Shown here: piece by piece, positions 25,983 through 34,178 of the stretch
Numbering within the stretch: the first letter of the stretch is position 1
How the letters are laid out: the number at the start of each line of letters is the position of its first letter
NCBI RefSeq assembly: GCF_905372115.1
Contig: NZ_CAJPNR010000002.1
Location: 1-64,000, forward strand
Direction of reading: 5' to 3'
Length of the DNA stretch: 64,000 nt
Source: an uncultured Streptococcus sp.
GTDB taxonomy: Bacteria > Bacillota > Bacilli > Lactobacillales > Streptococcaceae
Program-made: the position numbers and the translations under genes
The notes under the pieces: model-generated
Databases searched by the model: none
Seen by the model: the letters and a program-made list of their open reading frames with translations, nothing else
Told to the model about the DNA's origin: nothing

Positions 25983-27158
25983 ATGAAGTATTTCGACACA
26001 ATCATCATCGGAGGAGGACCGGCTGGCATGATGGCTGCCATTTCCAGTTCTTTCCACGGGCAGAAGACCCTGCTCCTCGAGAAAAATAAACGACTGGGCA
26101 AGAAACTAGCTGGTACAGGTGGCGGGCGCTGCAATGTGACCAACAACGGAAACCTAGATGACCTCATGGCCGGAATTCCCGGTAACGGGCGCTTTCTTTA
26201 CAGCGTCTTTTCCCAGTTTGACAACCATGATATCATCAACTTCTTTACAGAAAACGGTGTCAAACTCAAGGTCGAAGACCACAGCCGTGTTTTCCCAGCG
26301 ACAGACAAGTCCCGCACCATTATCGAATCTTTGGAAAAGAAAATTGCAGAGCTGGGCGGCACTGTCATCACCAATACTGAAATTGTCTCCGTCAAAAAAA
26401 CTGATGAGCTTTTTACTGTCAGATCCAGCGACCAGACTTGGACCTGCCAGAAATTGATTGTGACGACTGGCGGCAAGTCCTACCCTTCAACTGGCTCGAC
26501 AGGATTTGGCCACGATATTGCCCGACACTTCAAGCACACAGTGACTGACCTGGAAGCTGCTGAAAGTCCTCTTCTGACTGACTTTCCTCACAAAGCGCTT
26601 CAGGGGATTTCGCTAGACGATGTGACCCTGAGCTACGGAAAGCATGTCATTACCCACGACCTGCTCTTTACCCACTTTGGCCTATCAGGTCCGGCAGCCC
26701 TGCGCTTGTCTAGCTTTGTCAAAGGCGGCGAAACTATCTATCTGGATCTTCTGCCGCAGATGAGGAAGCAGGATTTGGCAGATTTTTTAGAAGAACATCG
26801 GGAAAAATCTCTGAAGAACTGTCTGAAAATCCTCCTACCCGAACGAATGGCAGACTTTTTTGCCCAGCCCTTTCCCGAGAAAGTCAAACAACTCCATATC
26901 AGTGAAAAAGAGGACCTCATCATGCAAGTCAAAGAACTGCCCATCCCTGTCACTGGCAAAATGTCCCTGGCCAAGTCCTTTGTCACCAAGGGCGGTGTCA
27001 GCCTCAAAGAAATCAATCCTAAAACTCTGGAAAGCAAGCTGGTTCCCGGCCTCCACTTCGCTGGAGAGGTCCTAGACATCAATGCCCACACGGGCGGCTT
27101 TAACATCACCTCCGCCCTCTGCACCGGCTGGGTGGCAGGAAGCTTGCATTATGAGTGA
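25983..27158 (+). CDS. NAD(P)/FAD-dependent oxidoreductase, BaiN/HI0933 family
   Basis: Flavoprotein of 391 residues. The N-terminal FAD-binding fingerprint is IIIGGGPAGMMAA (about residues 6-18), followed by the HI0933-family signature KLAGTGGGRCNVTN (about 40-53). TTGGKSYPSTGSTGFGH (about 160-176) and the C-terminal GEVLDINAHTGGFN (about 361-374) close the FAD site. The physiological substrate of streptococcal members is unknown; bile-acid reduction, for which BaiN was named, is not relevant to an oral coccus. It is followed 44 bp later by a Nudix gene on the same strand. Confidence 0.88.
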   Translation: MKYFDTIIIGGGPAGMMAAISSSFHGQKTLLLEKNKRLGKKLAGTGGGRCNVTNNGNLDDLMAGIPGNGRFLYSVFSQFDNHDIINFFTENGVKLKVEDHSRVFPATDKSRTIIESLEKKIAELGGTVITNTEIVSVKKTDELFTVRSSDQTWTCQKLIVTTGGKSYPSTGSTGFGHDIARHFKHTVTDLEAAESPLLTDFPHKALQGISLDDVTLSYGKHVITHDLLFTHFGLSGPAALRLSSFVKGGETIYLDLLPQMRKQDLADFLEEHREKSLKNCLKILLPERMADFFAQPFPEKVKQLHISEKEDLIMQVKELPIPVTGKMSLAKSFVTKGGVSLKEINPKTLESKLVPGLHFAGEVLDINAHTGGFNITSALCTGWVAGSLHYE

Positions 27159-27202
27159 TTGTTTAGATTCCACCATTCATCTCAAACAAAAGGAAGAAAC
27201 AA

Positions 27203-27658
27203 ATGAATCGACTGGAAAATGTAGAATTCGTCAATATGTGCATGATTTATGACGGAGAAAAAGTTCTCGTCCAAGAACGAGTGAAGTCTGACTGGCCCGG
27301 CATCACTTTTCCTGGCGGGCATGTAGAGCGTGGAGAATCTTTTACCGATGCAGTTATCAGAGAAGTCAAAGAAGAAACTGGATTAACCATATCCAAGCCT
27401 CAACTTTGCGGCATAAAGGATTGGTATGATGATAAAGATTTTCGTTATGTCGTCCTGCTCTATAAGACAAGGCACTATTCTGGTGTACTGCAATCCTCAG
27501 ATGAAGGAAAGGTCTGGTGGGAAGATTTTAAAAATCTGTCCCATTTAAAGCTAGCAACAAGTGACATGTCTGATATGCTGCGTGTTTTTTTAGAAGACGA
27601 TTTAAGTGAATTCTTTTACTATAAAGACGATGACGACTGGCTTTATGACTTGAAGTAG
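27203..27658 (+). CDS. Nudix (MutT-like) hydrolase
   Basis: Protein of 151 residues hydrolysing a nucleoside diphosphate linked to another moiety; possibly an 8-oxo-dGTP diphosphatase, as many streptococcal MutT-like proteins are annotated. The Nudix box is complete: GGHVERGES...REVKEETGL (about residues 37-59), with the metal-binding REVKEE core. It probably shares a transcript with the flavoprotein gene upstream and ends at a hairpin shared with the convergent MerR gene. Confidence 0.85.
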   Translation: MNRLENVEFVNMCMIYDGEKVLVQERVKSDWPGITFPGGHVERGESFTDAVIREVKEETGLTISKPQLCGIKDWYDDKDFRYVVLLYKTRHYSGVLQSSDEGKVWWEDFKNLSHLKLATSDMSDMLRVFLEDDLSEFFYYKDDDDWLYDLK

Positions 27659-27664
27659 AAATTC

Positions 27665-27687
27665 TAGGCTAGGAAATTCCTAGCCTA
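27665..27687. terminator. Hairpin between convergent Nudix and MerR genes
   Basis: TAGGCTAGGAA-A-TTCCTAGCCTA, a perfect 11-bp inverted repeat with a one-base centre. The T tract is weak, but its position suggests a bidirectional terminator. Confidence 0.6.
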
Positions 27688-27688
27688 T

Positions 27689-28429
27689 TTATTTCGCATT
27701 TGTCCGAACGTAAACTGCAATCACATCTGCTGTGTACTGGGCAGAGCCCGGTCCAAATTGATCGATATTCTTCTTGAATTCTGGATTGTGGACATAGCCC
27801 TGACCGATGTGGGCAAAGACTTGCAGTGAGCAGTCAAAGCCATAAGTGCGAATGGCTTGCAAGAGACGCGCTGCCTGCTCTTGATTTTCTGCTGCTTCAA
27901 CTGGCAAGCCTTGCTGCATATTCTCTGCCAGACTTTGAAAAACTTGATTGAAAGCTGCGGCAGATTCTTCTTCCCGTCCATTTTGACGAGCCAATGCTTC
28001 TGACATGACTTCTTGACCGTATTCTTCGACAGCATCTTGATGGTATTTGTGATTGTCTTCGTAGGTAAAACCTGCGAATTTTTCTTTCATTGTCATCTTT
28101 CTTTCTCCCTTTTCATCTTGGATGGTTTTTTGCAAGGTGGAAATCAAGGTATCCAAGCGGTCTCTTTCCTGCTGCAAATACTCTAACTGCCTAACCAGAT
28201 GCGGCAATAAAGCCTGTTCATCCTGACTCAGCAGCTCTGCTATTTTCTCCAAAGAAAAACCAAGATACTTATAGTAAAGGATGACCTGCAGCCTCTCTAA
28301 ATCAGCTTGGCTGTATGTCCGATAGCCATTTTCTGATTTGGCTGGGACTAACAGTCCGATTTTATCATAATGATGCAGGGTTTTTACAGAGACAGCTGAC
28401 AGTTGTGCTGCTTCTTTGATCTGATACAT
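27689..28429 (-). CDS. MerR-family activator with TipAS ligand-binding domain
   Basis: Regulator of 246 residues. The N-terminal MerR helix-turn-helix (VKTLHHYDKIGLLVP, about residues 16-30) and wing are followed by a coiled coil (about 75-115) and a TipAS-like antibiotic-recognition domain (about 125-246). In the TipAL family this domain binds thiopeptides and the protein activates its own promoter. Upstream lies a promoter with the 19-bp spacer typical of MerR control, so autoregulation is predicted. No exporter gene is directly adjacent; the MFS gene 1.8 kb upstream has its own regulator. Confidence 0.87.
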   Translation of the reverse strand: MYQIKEAAQLSAVSVKTLHHYDKIGLLVPAKSENGYRTYSQADLERLQVILYYKYLGFSLEKIAELLSQDEQALLPHLVRQLEYLQQERDRLDTLISTLQKTIQDEKGERKMTMKEKFAGFTYEDNHKYHQDAVEEYGQEVMSEALARQNGREEESAAAFNQVFQSLAENMQQGLPVEAAENQEQAARLLQAIRTYGFDCSLQVFAHIGQGYVHNPEFKKNIDQFGPGSAQYTADVIAVYVRTNAK

Positions 28430-28451
28430 GTAATTGCCTCCTTGCCTAACT

Positions 28452-28482
28452 AGTATATACCATGACCTAAGGGGAGGGTCAA
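28452..28482 (-). promoter_or_regulatory. MerR-type promoter/operator of the TipAL-like gene
   Basis: On the minus strand TTGACC (28477-28482), a 19-bp spacer and TATACT (28452-28457). The spacer contains GACC...GGTC dyad symmetry (CCTCCCCTTAGG core), the usual MerR-family activator site. Confidence 0.8.
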
Positions 28483-28508
28483 GCTTTTTTAGAAAATTTT
28501 CTACAATG

Positions 28509-30209
28509 TTACTTTATTTTCAAACCTCGATAACGATTAAGCGTGGCATAAAATTCCTGTTTTCTTGGTAAAGCTAAGTTGCCGGGATGTCCAGTATAAG
28601 GTGAGACAGCATCTAATCCAAATTCTTCAATGTGTTGATAAAGTTGTTCAATCGCTTCTGATAAAGAAGAATGGTCATTTAAAAAACGATTTTTAAAATA
28701 GGCTAACATAACAGCAAGAGCATTAGTTTGACTGTCATCAACTAACTGCTCTAATCCAGATAAATCAATCGTTTCCCAACCATAAAGAAGATGCAGTCTT
28801 CCCTTAGCTCTTAGACGATCTTCCTTACCAGATAAAGGGAAACTAGAACTAAGAGGAACCCGCCTACTAAGGATTTCAAAGGGTTCCACAGAATCTTCCC
28901 GATTATAAGAATCAGTTGCTGCAATATTTTTTGCCTTAGCCGTGACATCTTTAGGTAGGTATTCATCCATCATAATAACTCTGTCAGCAATTTCAAAATA
29001 ATCGCCTGAGCCGCCAATAATTAAAATAGTTGATACCCCTAAATCTTTATAGAGATATTGTACTCTATTAACAAAAGGTGTGATTGGTTCTTTTTCTTTG
29101 ACAATCAGCTGCTGCATCCTTCTATCACGAATCATAAAATTCGTAGCCGATGTATCTTCATCAATGAGAAGCAAAGATGCCCTAGCTTCCAATGCTTCCA
29201 CAACATTCGCAGCCTGCGAAGTACTGCCGCTGGCATTCATGGTTGAAAATTGTTTTGTAACTTTATTACCAGGCAAATGATTAATAAAGGGACTGATATC
29301 TACCTTTTGAATAGAGCGGCCATCTTCCGCACGAATTTTTACTGCATCAGAAACCGTTAGTACAAATTCACGACCATCATTAGGAATATGGTTATAAACA
29401 CCACGTTCAAGTGCCTGCAAAACTGTCGACTTTCCGTGAAAACCGCCACCCACGAGCAAGGTAATTCCTTTTTTTATGCCCATGCCAGTCACAGTTTTTC
29501 CGCTTGGTAAATGAAATTCTATTTCCAGATTAGCCGGACTTTGAAAAGGTTTGGCTCCTATCAAAGGCTTATCTGAAATTCCGCTTTCTCTTGGTAAAAT
29601 TGATCCATTTGCTATAAACGAGACTAAATTTTGTTTAGGTAATTCTTCTCTGAGATATTTTTGATCCAAAATAAGATCAATCTGAGTTCGTAAAGCTGTC
29701 TGATTTAGATGACGATAGAAAAGAGCTTGCTTAATGATTTCTGGAAGAATATCTTGAAAAATTCGATTTGCCGCTTTTCCTAAAATGCGTCTCCCAGCAG
29801 CTGGTAGACCAACTTCAAAACGAACTTCAATCTGATTATCTTTTATTAAAACAGCTGTTCGCTCCAACATTTCTTGGCCACAGCAGTCAATCATAATGAG
29901 ACCGCTGGTACCTGTCCCTTTTACTGAATGATTAAATTTTTGGCTTTGTTTATAAAAGTTTCGTGTTAAAAAATCCGAAACAGCAATTCTCTTATTCTTT
30001 TGATTGATGTACTCTTTGGGAATGTCCACTGTTTCACGCTGTATAAGAATTCTCATCTTTGATGGTGGAGCGTAGGGATCTACCTGAACATGATCAATCG
30101 CTAAAATATAATCAGGAAACCGATAAAAACCTTTTATTCTTTTATAACCTGAGTAGCTTTGCCCATCTATAGACAGCAATAACTGCTGAAGTTTTTTATA
30201 TTCTTTCAA
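28509..30209 (-). CDS. ABC-class P-loop ATPase (COG3044-like), unknown function
   Basis: Soluble protein of 566 residues. The Walker A motif is VGGGFHGKST (about residues 251-260) and the Walker B region reads SLLLIDEDTSATNFMIRD (about 341-358). There are no membrane spans and only one nucleotide-binding domain, so it is not a transporter subunit. It matches the family annotated as 'predicted ATPase of the ABC class', whose role is not established. It lies 15 bp downstream of the MFS gene and is the last gene of the mini-ORF/MFS/ATPase transcript, which makes a link to stress or drug response possible but unproven. Confidence 0.78.
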   Translation of the reverse strand: MKEYKKLQQLLLSIDGQSYSGYKRIKGFYRFPDYILAIDHVQVDPYAPPSKMRILIQRETVDIPKEYINQKNKRIAVSDFLTRNFYKQSQKFNHSVKGTGTSGLIMIDCCGQEMLERTAVLIKDNQIEVRFEVGLPAAGRRILGKAANRIFQDILPEIIKQALFYRHLNQTALRTQIDLILDQKYLREELPKQNLVSFIANGSILPRESGISDKPLIGAKPFQSPANLEIEFHLPSGKTVTGMGIKKGITLLVGGGFHGKSTVLQALERGVYNHIPNDGREFVLTVSDAVKIRAEDGRSIQKVDISPFINHLPGNKVTKQFSTMNASGSTSQAANVVEALEARASLLLIDEDTSATNFMIRDRRMQQLIVKEKEPITPFVNRVQYLYKDLGVSTILIIGGSGDYFEIADRVIMMDEYLPKDVTAKAKNIAATDSYNREDSVEPFEILSRRVPLSSSFPLSGKEDRLRAKGRLHLLYGWETIDLSGLEQLVDDSQTNALAVMLAYFKNRFLNDHSSLSEAIEQLYQHIEEFGLDAVSPYTGHPGNLALPRKQEFYATLNRYRGLKIK

Positions 30210-30224
30210 AACGAAACCTCCTTT

Positions 30225-31397
30225 TTAATGATTTAATCGACTTGCAAAAACCAGCATATAAAGAACGATGGCACCTGCCAAAATAACATAAGCCCATTGC
30301 AGACCAAAGTTTTCAGATAAAAGACCACTCAATACAGGGCCCATCATCATGCCGACAGAATAAGCTGTATTATAAATCGCAAATGTGAAACCATAGCTAG
30401 CATTTTCTTTTTCCTGAGCTAAATCAGCCATACGAGGCAGACTAGGTGCAAGAATCATTCCCATACCGATGCCAATCAGACTCAAAGCTGCTATTTCTAA
30501 ATAGATATTGCTAGGAAGAGTGACAAATGCCATAGCTAGCGCAGTGATAATGAAACCTAGAACGGTCATCCTTGCATGACCTAATTTTGTAGAGAGTCTC
30601 CCAATCAGAGGAGCAATGACTGCATAAGCAATCGTAGGCACAGCAAAAAGTAATCCTATAACAAGTGGTGTAGCATGAAATACTGCTTCAAATCTAGCGG
30701 GTAAAGTCGGCTGCAGGGCACTTGGAACCGCAGCACCAATCATGACAGCACCGACTATCAATAGAAACTGCTGATTTCTTAACAGTTCAAATGGCTGCTG
30801 TTCTGTTTGTTTCTCTCTATGCGGCTCTTCTTTCAATAAAAGAAGACGCAGCAAACCATCTAAAACAGCCACACCTGCTGCTACAAAAAATGGAAACATA
30901 TAACCACCGATTTGATAGAGCCAGCCGCCCAGACTTGGGCCAACAAGAATCCCTATAGCTTGGCCTGATAAGGCAATTCCCATAGCTTGCCCTCTCTCTT
31001 CAGATGGATAAAAATCTGCCAAGAGAGCCAAACCAGCTGTCCATGTGATTGCAGCAGCACAACCTTGTAAAATACGAGCTAAAAGCAAAAACCAAAAAGT
31101 ATTTGCAAAAGCAAAGAGTAGAGTTGCAGCTGCCAAACCAAGAATTCCCCAAAGCATCGGCCCTCTACGACCAAGCTTATCAGAAATCATTCCAAAAATA
31201 GGAGTTGTGATTAATAGGGCTAAAGCATAGCTTCCAAATAGAAAGCCCAAAGCTGTCTGGGAAATCCCTAAAGAACCTGCGTAAATTGGTAGGATTGGCA
31301 CAATCATACCATGAATAAACATGTCTGTAAAAACGGCTAAAGTGACAACAAATAAAGCTTTTTTTCGATTGGTATTTAAATTTTCTTGTTTTTTCAT
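30225..31397 (-). CDS. MFS efflux transporter
   Basis: Twelve-helix major facilitator of 390 residues, drug:H+ antiporter type. The loop 2-3 motif A is MISDKLGRRGPMLWG (about residues 71-85), and motif C-like GPxxGG appears as GPSLGGWLY (about 154-162). The frame starts at 31412, but AAAGGAATCACT precedes the ATG at 31397. Located between a PadR-type regulator and an ABC-class ATPase, so it is probably an inducible exporter of a toxic compound or antibiotic; the substrate is unknown. Confidence 0.85.
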   Translation of the reverse strand: MKKQENLNTNRKKALFVVTLAVFTDMFIHGMIVPILPIYAGSLGISQTALGFLFGSYALALLITTPIFGMISDKLGRRGPMLWGILGLAAATLLFAFANTFWFLLLARILQGCAAAITWTAGLALLADFYPSEERGQAMGIALSGQAIGILVGPSLGGWLYQIGGYMFPFFVAAGVAVLDGLLRLLLLKEEPHREKQTEQQPFELLRNQQFLLIVGAVMIGAAVPSALQPTLPARFEAVFHATPLVIGLLFAVPTIAYAVIAPLIGRLSTKLGHARMTVLGFIITALAMAFVTLPSNIYLEIAALSLIGIGMGMILAPSLPRMADLAQEKENASYGFTFAIYNTAYSVGMMMGPVLSGLLSENFGLQWAYVILAGAIVLYMLVFASRLNH

Positions 31398-31423
31398 AGT
31401 GATTCCTTTCAATATATAAATCT

Positions 31424-31537
31424 TTAGATTGCATTGTCAAACCACCATTGCCAGCTTCCTCCACCACCGATAACAATCATTTCAGTTAACTGTCTAAAAC
31501 TCTGAAACAACAGTATCCTTTTTTGATAATCATTCAT
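31424..31537 (-). CDS. 37-residue mini-protein upstream of the MFS gene
   Basis: A short frame with an excellent ribosome site (AAGAGGAG, 5 nt before the ATG) encodes a 37-residue peptide: a basic/hydrophobic start (MNDYQKRILLF), then a glycine/tryptophan segment GGGGSWQWWFDNAI and TAA. It is the first gene after the promoter region and ends 27 bp before the MFS start. It could be a leader peptide controlling the exporter, a secreted signal, or the cargo of the exporter. No homologue is recognised. Confidence 0.6.
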   Translation of the reverse strand: MNDYQKRILLFQSFRQLTEMIVIGGGGSWQWWFDNAI

Positions 31538-31553
31538 TTTTACTCCTCTTTGT

Positions 31554-31571
31554 ATATTCTAAATTGAATAT
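31554..31571. promoter_or_regulatory. Candidate PadR operator
   Basis: ATATTC-6-GAATAT, immediately upstream of the mini-ORF ribosome site. A related ATTGAATATTC sequence lies before padR at 32174-32184, as expected for an autoregulator that also controls the exporter. Confidence 0.5.
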
Positions 31572-31588
31572 GAGAGTAGTTTTTAAGA

Positions 31589-31606
31589 GTTAGAATGTTT
31601 TCTAAC
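31589..31606. other. Hairpin just after the padR stop
   Basis: GTTAGAA-TGTT-TTCTAAC. No T run follows, so attenuation or a second operator is as likely as termination. Confidence 0.4.
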
Positions 31607-31609
31607 CCT

Positions 31610-32152
31610 CTACTTCTCTTCAGTTTGCAAATAGTCTTGAGCCTGCTTGATAAAATCTCGTTGGGCACGAACCATCGCCAGCATATGATCAAAAATTAGT
31701 TGTACCATAGGCGATATTTGATTGTTCAAAGCTTCTCGTTTTTGTTCCCATCCCTGCAAAATAAGCATTTCTTCCCGATCTAACTTATTTTCCTGCTCCT
31801 GCAGGGCTAAGCTCACCTCATCATCTGATAATTGCTCATAAAAAGACAAACCGGCATATAAAGCCGAGGGATAAGTAAGGGCTGGGCTTTCCAAAGCTTC
31901 ACGAACAAGTTCTTTTAAATAGACTCTTCCCTGATCAGTTATCTGATAAACCACTTTTTGGCGATGACCTGTCTGCTCAACACTAGAAATAGTAATATAT
32001 CCTTTATGCTCTAATTTCTTTAGAGCATGATAGATAGAGCCTACTTGAACAGCTCCCCATCTTTGAGCATCTGTTGTCTGCATCATTTGCTGAATATCGT
32101 AACCCGACATTGCTTTCATATCCAAGATAGCTAATACTAATAATTTTGTCAT
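31610..32152 (-). CDS. PadR-family transcriptional repressor
   Basis: Regulator of 180 residues. An N-terminal winged helix (KLLVLAILDMKAMSGYDI... with WGAVQVGSIYHALKKLEHKG, residues about 3-55) is followed by a helical Vir-like dimerisation domain from about 95. The open frame begins at 32236, but AGGTG and family starts (MTKLLVLAIL) point to the ATG at 32152. PadR repressors typically sense phenolics, lipids or antibiotics and control a neighbouring exporter; the divergent-looking operator pair and the MFS gene downstream fit that. Confidence 0.85.
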   Translation of the reverse strand: MTKLLVLAILDMKAMSGYDIQQMMQTTDAQRWGAVQVGSIYHALKKLEHKGYITISSVEQTGHRQKVVYQITDQGRVYLKELVREALESPALTYPSALYAGLSFYEQLSDDEVSLALQEQENKLDREEMLILQGWEQKREALNNQISPMVQLIFDHMLAMVRAQRDFIKQAQDYLQTEEK

Positions 32153-32173
32153 CATCTCACACCTATAGTCAAC

Positions 32174-32184
32174 ATTGAATATTC
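32174..32184. promoter_or_regulatory. Candidate autoregulatory PadR site
   Basis: ATTGAATATTC with a perfect GAATATTC palindrome, 22 bp upstream of the padR start; related to the site at 31554-31571. Confidence 0.4.
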
Positions 32185-32233
32185 TTAAAAAATTATAACA
32201 ACTTTCATAAAAGATGTCAAGTACTCCAACAAA

Positions 32234-32269
32234 CAAAAAAACAACCTCCTAGATCAAGTCCAGAAGGTT
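32234..32269 (-). terminator. Terminator of the methyltransferase gene
   Basis: On the minus strand AACCTTCTGGA / TCTAGGAGGTT, an 11-bp stem with two mismatches, then GTTTTTTTG. Confidence 0.75.
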
Positions 32270-32275
32270 AATTCT

Positions 32276-33022
32276 CTATTTCCAGGAAACCATGGCAATA
32301 AAGCCCAGTTTTTCCTGATTTTTTTGGAACATCTTAAACATCTTCATAAACTGGCCGTAGTTCTCTTTTTTAAGGGCATTGAAGCAGATTTTCAGAGTGC
32401 CGCCCAGTCCTTCGTCATATATCATCCCTCGAAGGCTCATCAAGGTCATTTCACCGACAAAGGTGTCCACACGGTCAAAAGCATGAGAACGTGCTAGCTG
32501 AATCCAAGATCCCTCGGTTAGAGGCCCCACATTGACATTAATCGCACGAGATAGCTCTTCTCGGACATTCTCATCTTTTTGCTTGAGCATGACGTCGTGG
32601 GTGAGGAGCACTCCACCTGGCTTCAGCACCCGGTAGTACTCATCCATACATTTGGCCTTCCCCTTATCCGTCTGCATGGTCAGCATGGCTTCATTGATAA
32701 CAATATCAAAAGAATTGTCATCATAAGGCAGCTTCATAGCATTAGCCTGCTCAAATGTGACGAGTTCACTCACACCAGCCTTGTCTCCATTAAGCTTAGC
32801 CTGAGCCAGCGCAGCCTTATCCAAATCAACTGCAGTAATTTGGCAGCCATATGTTTTAGCTAGCTCGATCGTTGTGGTCCCCATATTGCAGGCGACTTCT
32901 AGAACTTTCTTATCGCTGGAAAACTGCCCCTGCTCAATCAGCCAGTCTGTTGCCAGCTTGCCACCGGGACGAAGACGTTTCTTTCCTAATTTTGCTAAAA
33001 ATTTATGACCTGCTTCTGCCAT
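32276..33022 (-). CDS. Class I SAM-dependent methyltransferase
   Basis: Protein of 248 residues with a Rossmann methyltransferase core: motif I LEVACNMGTTTIELA (about residues 41-55; the usual GxG is replaced by CNMG), the acidic loop AVDLDKAALAQAK, motif II DNSFDIVINEAML and motif III YYRVLKPGGVLLTHD. The substrate is unknown; the neighbours on the same strand have separate terminators and do not help. GGAGG lies 7 nt before the ATG. Confidence 0.85.
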   Translation of the reverse strand: MAEAGHKFLAKLGKKRLRPGGKLATDWLIEQGQFSSDKKVLEVACNMGTTTIELAKTYGCQITAVDLDKAALAQAKLNGDKAGVSELVTFEQANAMKLPYDDNSFDIVINEAMLTMQTDKGKAKCMDEYYRVLKPGGVLLTHDVMLKQKDENVREELSRAINVNVGPLTEGSWIQLARSHAFDRVDTFVGEMTLMSLRGMIYDEGLGGTLKICFNALKKENYGQFMKMFKMFQKNQEKLGFIAMVSWK

Positions 33023-33101
33023 TTCCGAACCTCCATAATTTTGATTGGTTCCATTATAGCATAAAATATTATATTTTCAGACAATTCTTAGAATTTAGCA
33101 G

Positions 33102-33133
33102 AAAAACAGACCGAATCGAACGATTCAATCTGT
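33102..33133 (-). terminator. Terminator of the azlCD operon
   Basis: ACAGATTGAATC / GATTCGGTCTGT stem (two G-U pairs), 4-nt loop, then a T run on the minus strand. Confidence 0.82.
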
Positions 33134-33145
33134 CTTGTGTCTTCT

Positions 33146-33484
33146 TTACAAGCCAAGAAATCCAGCTAGATAGCGCAGCAAGGCCACCAAGACTACACCA
33201 AACACAACAGTTGTAATTAAGTTCTTATACTTAAAAGCCACATAGCTAGTCGGTAAAACGGCCATTAAATCCAGCCATTTAAAGCTCGGCAACTGACCTG
33301 TTTTAGCATTGGTGACACTGGATAAAATAAGGGCAAAGATAATGGAAACTGGCAGATATTTGAGAAAACGCTCTACCATGGGCGGAAGCCCCTTGTACTT
33401 GACTAGGATAAAGGGCAAAACCCGCGGAATCCAAGTGACCAGGGCTGACAAAAGAATAGCCTGCAAAATATATTTACTTATCAT
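33146..33484 (-). CDS. azlD: AzlD-family branched-chain amino acid exporter subunit
   Basis: Small membrane protein of 112 residues with about four hydrophobic segments, matching AzlD, the short partner of AzlC. The segment TWIPRVLPFIL near the N-terminus (about residues 17-27) is characteristic. AzlCD pairs export branched-chain amino acids or analogues. Its start lies 11 bp inside the end of azlC, so the two are translationally coupled. It is the last gene of the tsaB-rimI-tsaD-azlC-azlD run. Confidence 0.88.
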   Translation of the reverse strand: MISKYILQAILLSALVTWIPRVLPFILVKYKGLPPMVERFLKYLPVSIIFALILSSVTNAKTGQLPSFKWLDLMAVLPTSYVAFKYKNLITTVVFGVVLVALLRYLAGFLGL

Positions 33485-34169
33485 CCAAAAGCACCCCCAC
33501 TGTACAGCCTAGCAAGGTTGCAAAAAGCACCGCCAGCGAATTTTGAAGCAGCATGGTCATGAGCAAGTAGGCAAGACCCACCACGCCCAAGACGAAAAAG
33601 AGCTTCTTTATCTTGACCCGGCGCAGCATGATTGTAAACTGAGAAGAGAAAATGCCAATAAACATGGCGACTAGGGCAAAGTCCAGGCCGAAGCTCTCAG
33701 GATTGGGCAGAAGGGCACCGAGGGCAGTTCCTAAAATAGTACCCAAAATCCAAGAAGCATAACTCATGAAATTGTTACCCATCATCCAGCTAGCAGCGAT
33801 TTCCTCTGTATGTGCCCGCTCTCCCATCAAGACCCCATAAGATTCATCCGTCAAAAAAGAGCCAATGACAATATTCTGCATCAAGCTAGACTTCCGAAAA
33901 AAGGTTGACGCATGCAGACAAAGCAAAAGATGCCGAATATTGATGAGAAAAACAGTCAGTGCGATGGCCAAGACAGGCGCCTGCTGGGCAAATAAACCAA
34001 TCATGGCAAACTGGGCACTGCCTGCATAAACCAGAATACTCATCAGTCCCATCTCCAAGGGATTCATATAGGGCGCCGCCATGATGCCGCAGGCTAGACC
34101 AATCCCAATATAGCCCAGAGCCGTTGGCACCGCCGCTTGTGCCCCTTGTTTAAATGTCTGTCCTCGCAT
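33474..34169 (-). CDS. azlC: AzlC-family branched-chain amino acid exporter subunit
   Basis: Membrane protein of 231 residues with about six to seven transmembrane segments. Family segments are GYIGIGLACGI (about 19-29), VYAGSAQFAMIGL (about 47-59) and NIRHLLLC (about 77-84). It works with AzlD in amino-acid export. It starts only 9 bp after the tsaD stop on the same strand, so it is read from the tRNA-modification operon. Confidence 0.9.
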   Translation of the reverse strand: MRGQTFKQGAQAAVPTALGYIGIGLACGIMAAPYMNPLEMGLMSILVYAGSAQFAMIGLFAQQAPVLAIALTVFLINIRHLLLCLHASTFFRKSSLMQNIVIGSFLTDESYGVLMGERAHTEEIAASWMMGNNFMSYASWILGTILGTALGALLPNPESFGLDFALVAMFIGIFSSQFTIMLRRVKIKKLFFVLGVVGLAYLLMTMLLQNSLAVLFATLLGCTVGVLLDDK

Positions 34170-34178
34170 TCTTCTCCT

